From positions 1 through 64,000 of the forward strand of contig CAYTZG010000009.1 of the NCBI GenBank assembly GCA_964442435.1: a stretch of DNA of 64,000 bases, written 5' to 3'. The notes beneath the pieces were generated by a model. That model had not been told where the DNA came from, made no database searches, and saw nothing but the letters and a program-made list of their open reading frames with translations. The translations under genes and the position numbers were made by a program. This DNA comes from CAMXAS01 sp964442435. GTDB taxonomy: Bacteria > Bacteroidota > Bacteroidia > Bacteroidales > P3. This document shows, one piece after another, positions 60,530 to 64,000 of this stretch (position 1 is its first letter; the number at the start of each line of letters is the position of its first letter).

Positions 60530-61162
60530 ATGGATTTATCATTGATTTTTACGATTCCGGGCAAGCCGGGCTTGTTCAAACTCGTGAGCCAAGGCAAGAA
60601 CAGCGCCGTTGTGGAGGCGTTGGCCGACGGCAAGCGTATGCCGATGTTCAACCTCAATCAGGTCAGTTCGTTGGCGGAAATCGCCATCTACACGTATCAG
60701 AAGGAGGTGGCGTTGACGGATGTGTTCCGTGCCATTTACAAGAAAGAGAACGGCGGTCAGGCGTTGAGCCACAAGGCCGACGCGGCTGACCTTAAAAAAT
60801 GGTTCGGGGAAGTGTTGCCGGAATACGACCGCGAGCGGGTTTACGACTCCAACATCCGCAAGGTGGTGCAGTGGTATAACATCCTTCAGGAAAAGGGCTT
60901 GGTGGATTTGGAACCGTCCGAACGCGAAAAGGCCGAGGCCGAAGCGGCCGGAAAGGCGGCCGAACAGCCCGCCCAAGCCGAAGCGCCGGTAGAAAAACCC
61001 GCCAAGAAGGCGCCGGCCCAACCGAAGGAGCCTAAAGAACCCAAGGCGCCCAAAGCCGCCAAGGCGGAAAAACCGGCCGCCAAAGCCGCCGAAAAGGCCG
61101 CCAAGCCGGCCGCCGCCAAAAAGACGGCTGCCAAGCCCGCGGCCAAGAAAACCGACAAATAA
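60530..61162 (+). CDS. DUF5606 protein with H1-like basic tail
   Basis: A 210-residue protein. Residues 1-130 match DUF5606, a Bacteroidota domain of unknown function (MDLSLIFTIPGKPGLFKL start, then MFNLNQVSSLAEIAIYTY and VVQWYNILQEKGLVD). From about residue 140 the chain becomes a low-complexity tail of Lys, Ala, Pro and Glu (PKEPKEPKAPKAAKAEK), like histone H1 or bacterial H1-like tails. The tail could bind nucleic acid. The start was placed at MDLSLI, after the GT2 stop. It overlaps the pyrK start by one base. Confidence 0.85.
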   Translation: MDLSLIFTIPGKPGLFKLVSQGKNSAVVEALADGKRMPMFNLNQVSSLAEIAIYTYQKEVALTDVFRAIYKKENGGQALSHKADAADLKKWFGEVLPEYDRERVYDSNIRKVVQWYNILQEKGLVDLEPSEREKAEAEAAGKAAEQPAQAEAPVEKPAKKAPAQPKEPKEPKAPKAAKAEKPAAKAAEKAAKPAAAKKTAAKPAAKKTDK

Positions 61163-61962
61163 TGAACACGCAAAAGAAACGGGCGGACGTCGCCTTTACC
61201 GTGGTCGAAAACCGTCGGCTGCACCCGCGCTTCGTGCGCCTGACGTTGCAGGCGGCGGACGGCTTGCAGCCGGCGGAAGCCGGGCAGTTCGTGCAGGTGC
61301 GCGTGCCTTCGTCCCTGCACAGCTGGTTGCGCGTGCCGATTTCGTTGCATGAAATAGACGCGGCGCAGGGGCGTATCGCGTTGCTGATACAGGAAGTGGG
61401 CGAAGGCTCGCGCTGGCTGGCGTCCCGTGAGGCGGGCCACCGCTTGGACGTGCTCTATCCGTTGGGCACCGGCTTCCGCCGGCCCGCTTCGGCCACGGCC
61501 TCGCTGCTGCTGGTCGGCGGCGGTTGCGGCATGGCGCCGCTATACGGCCTGCTCAAGCAACTCAAACAAGGCCCGACGCCGCACGCAGGCCGTATCGCGT
61601 TCCTGACGGGCGCGAGAACCGCCGCCGACCTGCTCATGCAGGACGAAATCGCCGCCCTCGGCGCCGAGGCTTACGCCTGCACCGAAGACGGTACCGCCGG
61701 CGAGAAAGGCCTCGTGACGGTTCATCCGGAATTGCAGGCCTGTGCGTTCGACCAAGTATATACCTGTGGCCCCACGCCCATGATGAAGGCCGTCGCCGCC
61801 GTGGCGCAGGCCAAACACGTGCCGTGTCAGGTCTCGTTGGAGAATAAGATGGCCTGCGGCATAGGCGCCTGCCTCTGCTGCGTGACGCCCGACAAAGACC
61901 AGCATCACCGTTGCGTCTGCACGGAAGGGCCGGTGTTCGACGCCGACATTTTGGGCTGGTAG
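61162..61962 (+). CDS. pyrK: Dihydroorotate dehydrogenase electron-transfer subunit (PyrK)
   Basis: A 266-residue ferredoxin-reductase-type protein that carries electrons from PyrD to NAD. The FAD-binding N-terminal barrel has LHSWLRVPISLH (RxxS-type motif). The NAD domain begins LLLVGGGCGMAPLYGL (about residues 113-128). The C-terminal [2Fe-2S] site has MACGIGACLCCV and RCVCTEGPVF (about 232-256). It is fused by operon to pyrD, 18 bases downstream, as in class 1B dihydroorotate dehydrogenases. It acts in pyrimidine synthesis. Confidence 0.95.
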   Translation: MNTQKKRADVAFTVVENRRLHPRFVRLTLQAADGLQPAEAGQFVQVRVPSSLHSWLRVPISLHEIDAAQGRIALLIQEVGEGSRWLASREAGHRLDVLYPLGTGFRRPASATASLLLVGGGCGMAPLYGLLKQLKQGPTPHAGRIAFLTGARTAADLLMQDEIAALGAEAYACTEDGTAGEKGLVTVHPELQACAFDQVYTCGPTPMMKAVAAVAQAKHVPCQVSLENKMACGIGACLCCVTPDKDQHHRCVCTEGPVFDADILGW

Positions 61963-61980
61963 TCAAAAAAGGACAAAACA

Positions 61981-62928
61981 ATGACCACACTCAACTTACA
62001 GACCGATATAGGCCGGCTTACGCTCAAAAATCCGGTCATGACGGCTTCCGGCACGTTCGGCTACGGCTTGGAATACGCCGATTTCTGTCATCTGAACGCG
62101 TTGGGCGGCATGGTGCTCAAGGGCACGACGCTGCATCCGCGCGAGGGCAACCCCTATCCGCGTATGGCCGAAACGCCGGCCGGTATGCTCAACGCCGTCG
62201 GCCTGCAAAACAAGGGCGTCAAGACGCTGATAAAAGACCTGTTGCCGCCGCTTCAGGCGCATCTGTCGGCCGCCGAGGCCGCCGCGCCCGCCGCGGTGCC
62301 CACGCGCATCCTCGTCAACCTGTCGGGTTCCACGATAGAAGACTACGTGGAGGCGGCCCAGCTGCTCGATGCGGCCGAAGCCGTTTCGGGCGTCGAACTC
62401 AATATATCCTGTCCCAATGTCAAGCAGGGCGGCATGGCGTTCGGCACGCGCCCCGATACGGCGGCTGAGGTCGTGTCGGCCGTGCGCAAGGCCTACCGTG
62501 GGCCGCTGCTCGTCAAGCTCTCGCCCAACGTTACCGACATCGCCGAAATGGCGCGTGCCGTGGAGGGGGCCGGTGCCGACGGCGTTGCGCTCATCAATAC
62601 GCTCTTGGGCATGGAAGTCGATATCGAAAAGGCCAAGCCGGTGCTGTCCACGATAACGGGCGGTCTGTCCGGCCCCTGTGTCCGCCCCGTGGCGCTGCGC
62701 ATGGTATGGCAGGTGTCCAAGGCCGTCAAAATCCCCGTTGTGGGCATGGGCGGCATCGTCGATGCGCGCGACGCCATCGCGTTTTTAATGGTGGGGGCTT
62801 CGGCCGTTGAGGTCGGCACCGCCAATTTCGAAGATCCGGCTTCGGCCGAAAAGATAGCGGCCGGCATCGCCGCCTACATGGAACGTAAGGGCATTGCCGA
62901 CGTGCGGTCGCTTATAGGTGTTATATGA
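61981..62928 (+). CDS. pyrD: Dihydroorotate dehydrogenase class 1B catalytic subunit (PyrD)
   Basis: A 315-residue FMN-dependent TIM-barrel enzyme that oxidises dihydroorotate to orotate. Signs: LKNPVMTASGTFGYG (residues 16-30), VLKGTTLHPREGNPYPRM (about 40-57), ELNISCPNVKQGG with the class 1 catalytic Cys (about 138-150), LVKLSPNVTDI, and GMGGIVDARDAIAFLMVGAS for FMN phosphate. A short GC-rich insert (AAEAAAPAAVP) lies near residue 100. Its stop overlaps the rnr start (ATGA), so translation may be coupled. Confidence 0.96.
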   Translation: MTTLNLQTDIGRLTLKNPVMTASGTFGYGLEYADFCHLNALGGMVLKGTTLHPREGNPYPRMAETPAGMLNAVGLQNKGVKTLIKDLLPPLQAHLSAAEAAAPAAVPTRILVNLSGSTIEDYVEAAQLLDAAEAVSGVELNISCPNVKQGGMAFGTRPDTAAEVVSAVRKAYRGPLLVKLSPNVTDIAEMARAVEGAGADGVALINTLLGMEVDIEKAKPVLSTITGGLSGPCVRPVALRMVWQVSKAVKIPVVGMGGIVDARDAIAFLMVGASAVEVGTANFEDPASAEKIAAGIAAYMERKGIADVRSLIGVI

Positions 62929-64000
62929 GGAAAAAGAGAAATGCAACCAAGCCGGGCCGCGGCAAACAGAAAAGCGGTCGTTCATCCAATTCGTGCGGCC
63001 GGCACAACGACCGCCATCGCCATATTCCCGAAAGCCTGCGTCAATACGTAACGGGCAAGGTCGATATGANNNNNNNNNNNNNNNNNNNNNNNNNNNNNNN
63101 NNNNNNNNNNNNNNNNNNNNNNNNNNNNNNNNNNNNNNNNNNNNNNNNNNNNNNNNNNNNNNNNNNNNNCATCGCCATATTCCCGAAAGCCTGCGTCAAT
63201 ACGTAACGGGCAAGGTCGATATGAAATCGTCGGGCAAGGCCTATCTGTTGCCCGATAACAAGGAAATCGAAGACGTCTTTATCGCCGCCAATCACACCAA
63301 ACACGCCATGGACGGTGACCACGTGCGCGTGCTGCTGTTCCCGCGCCGCGGCTCGGTGGGCAAGCTGGAGGGGCAAATCGTCGAAATCCTGCAACGCAAC
63401 AAGAACTACATCGTGGGCATCGTCACGCGCAGCGGCGCGTATTATTTCCTTGAACCCGACAACCCGTCCGTGCCCGTCGATATCTTCCTGCCGGCCGATA
63501 CACTCAAGGACGCCAAGCCCGGCGAAAAAGTCGTCGTGCGGATTGTCGATTGGCCGCCGCATCTCAACAATCCCGTCGGCGAAGTCATCGCCGTGCTGGG
63601 CAAGCCCGGCGACAACACGGTGGAGATGCAGTCCATTCTGGCCGACTACAATTTCCCGCTCTCTTACCCGGCGGCCGCCGAAGCGGAAGCCGCCAAGATG
63701 AAAGACGAGGTGACGGCCGCCGACCTGAAGCAACGGCGCGATTTCAGAAACATATATACCTGTACGATAGACCCCGTCGATGCCAAGGACTACGACGACG
63801 CGCTGTCGTTCCGAAGCCTGCCCGACGGACAGGTGGAAGTGGGCGTGCATATCGCCGACGTCTCGCATTTCGTCAAGCCGGGTTCGGCCATCGACCAAGA
63901 GGCCTACGACCGCGCCACGTCGGTCTATCTTGTTGACCGCACCATCGCGATGCTGCCCGAACGGCTGAGCAACGACCTCTGTTCGCTCCGCGCCGATGTG
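62925..64000 (+). CDS. rnr: Ribonuclease R (partial, interrupted by a spurious gap)
   Basis: The 5' part of an RNase II/R family 3'-to-5' exoribonuclease. It begins with a basic segment (MRKKRNATKPGRGK). Cold-shock-like RNA-binding regions (KAYLLPDNKEIEDVF) follow, then the start of the catalytic RNB domain with IDPVDAKDYDDALSFR (metal-binding Asp cluster) and VGVHIADVSHFVKPGS. The N run at 63070-63169 falls inside it. The 55 bases on each side are identical, and merging them gives one continuous frame. The gene runs off the right edge. Confidence 0.92.
63015..63069 (+). repeat. 55-base duplicated contig end, left copy
   Basis: Identical to 63170-63224; the pair borders the N run and is best explained as an unmerged assembly overlap. 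Confidence 0.95.
63070..63169. other. Assembly gap of 100 N (spurious)
   Basis: Flanked by identical 55-base ends. Collapsing one copy and the N run restores the rnr frame. Confidence 0.97.
63170..63224 (+). repeat. 55-base duplicated contig end, right copy
   Basis: Identical to 63015-63069. Confidence 0.95.

Noticed and set aside
63015..63224. Direct repeat that could be an insertion target duplication in rnr
   Set aside because: The exact 55-base identity bordering an N run fits an assembly overlap much better.

Overview
The window reads as a high-GC chromosomal scaffold from a Bacteroidota bacterium, most likely order Bacteroidales. Four things point there. Many promoters are of the Bacteroidota type (TTTG, 20 bases, TAnnTTTG). 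There is a giant SprB-repeat surface protein with a type IX secretion (T9SS) sorting tail. The family set is typical (DUF4290, DUF5606, fused FeoA-FeoB, NspC, three-gene succinate dehydrogenase). No phage or conjugation genes are seen. The genus cannot be fixed by eye. Two runs of 100 N (51750-51849 and 63070-63169) show that this is a scaffolded draft.

Layout. 1-8.9 kb is a minus-strand run of envelope and replication genes (GT2, LptF/G permease, GH3-like enzyme, DivIC/FtsB, PriA, DUF4290, MurA). At 9.0-9.2 kb a 79-bp promoter-bearing unit is repeated in front of tgt. 10.3-14.6 kb holds a chorismatase/RidA-like protein, a C_GCAxxG_C_C protein, a DUF819 membrane protein and a PlsC-type acyltransferase. 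14.6-23.4 kb is a minus-strand pair: the 2424-residue SprB-like protein followed by a TANFOR-like protein. Then come SUI1, tRNA-Leu(CAA), an M16 peptidase, MutS2 and an EptA-like phosphoethanolamine transferase.

31.3-36.2 kb is an AT-richer island. It carries two AAA/DUF4143 ATPases that flank a leucine-rich-repeat secreted protein. The first ATPase lies between two near-identical copies of the eptA 3' end, which suggests cassette insertion. The second has a 33-bp tandem array across its promoter.

36.4-51.5 kb is mostly core metabolism: a ClC channel, a DPP-IV-like S9 peptidase, QueA, FolB, an OmpH-like chaperone, GalE, a RecD-like helicase, an ECF sigma/anti-sigma/GIN-domain module, NspC, a sirtuin and a 2-hydroxyacid dehydrogenase. 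51.8-64 kb holds sdhCAB, feoAB, a GT39/GT2 pair, DUF5606, pyrK-pyrD and the 5' part of rnr.

Functional links: tgt and queA belong to queuosine synthesis. The GT2 and GT39 enzymes probably make and use a lipid-linked sugar, and EptA and LptF/G act on the same outer envelope. PyrK and PyrD form one enzyme, and SdhC/A/B form one complex. The most unusual material is non-coding: palindromes abutting the -33 box of several promoters, tandem promoter repeats, hairpin-packed intergenic stretches with tiny loops, and the duplicated eptA tail around an ATPase cassette.
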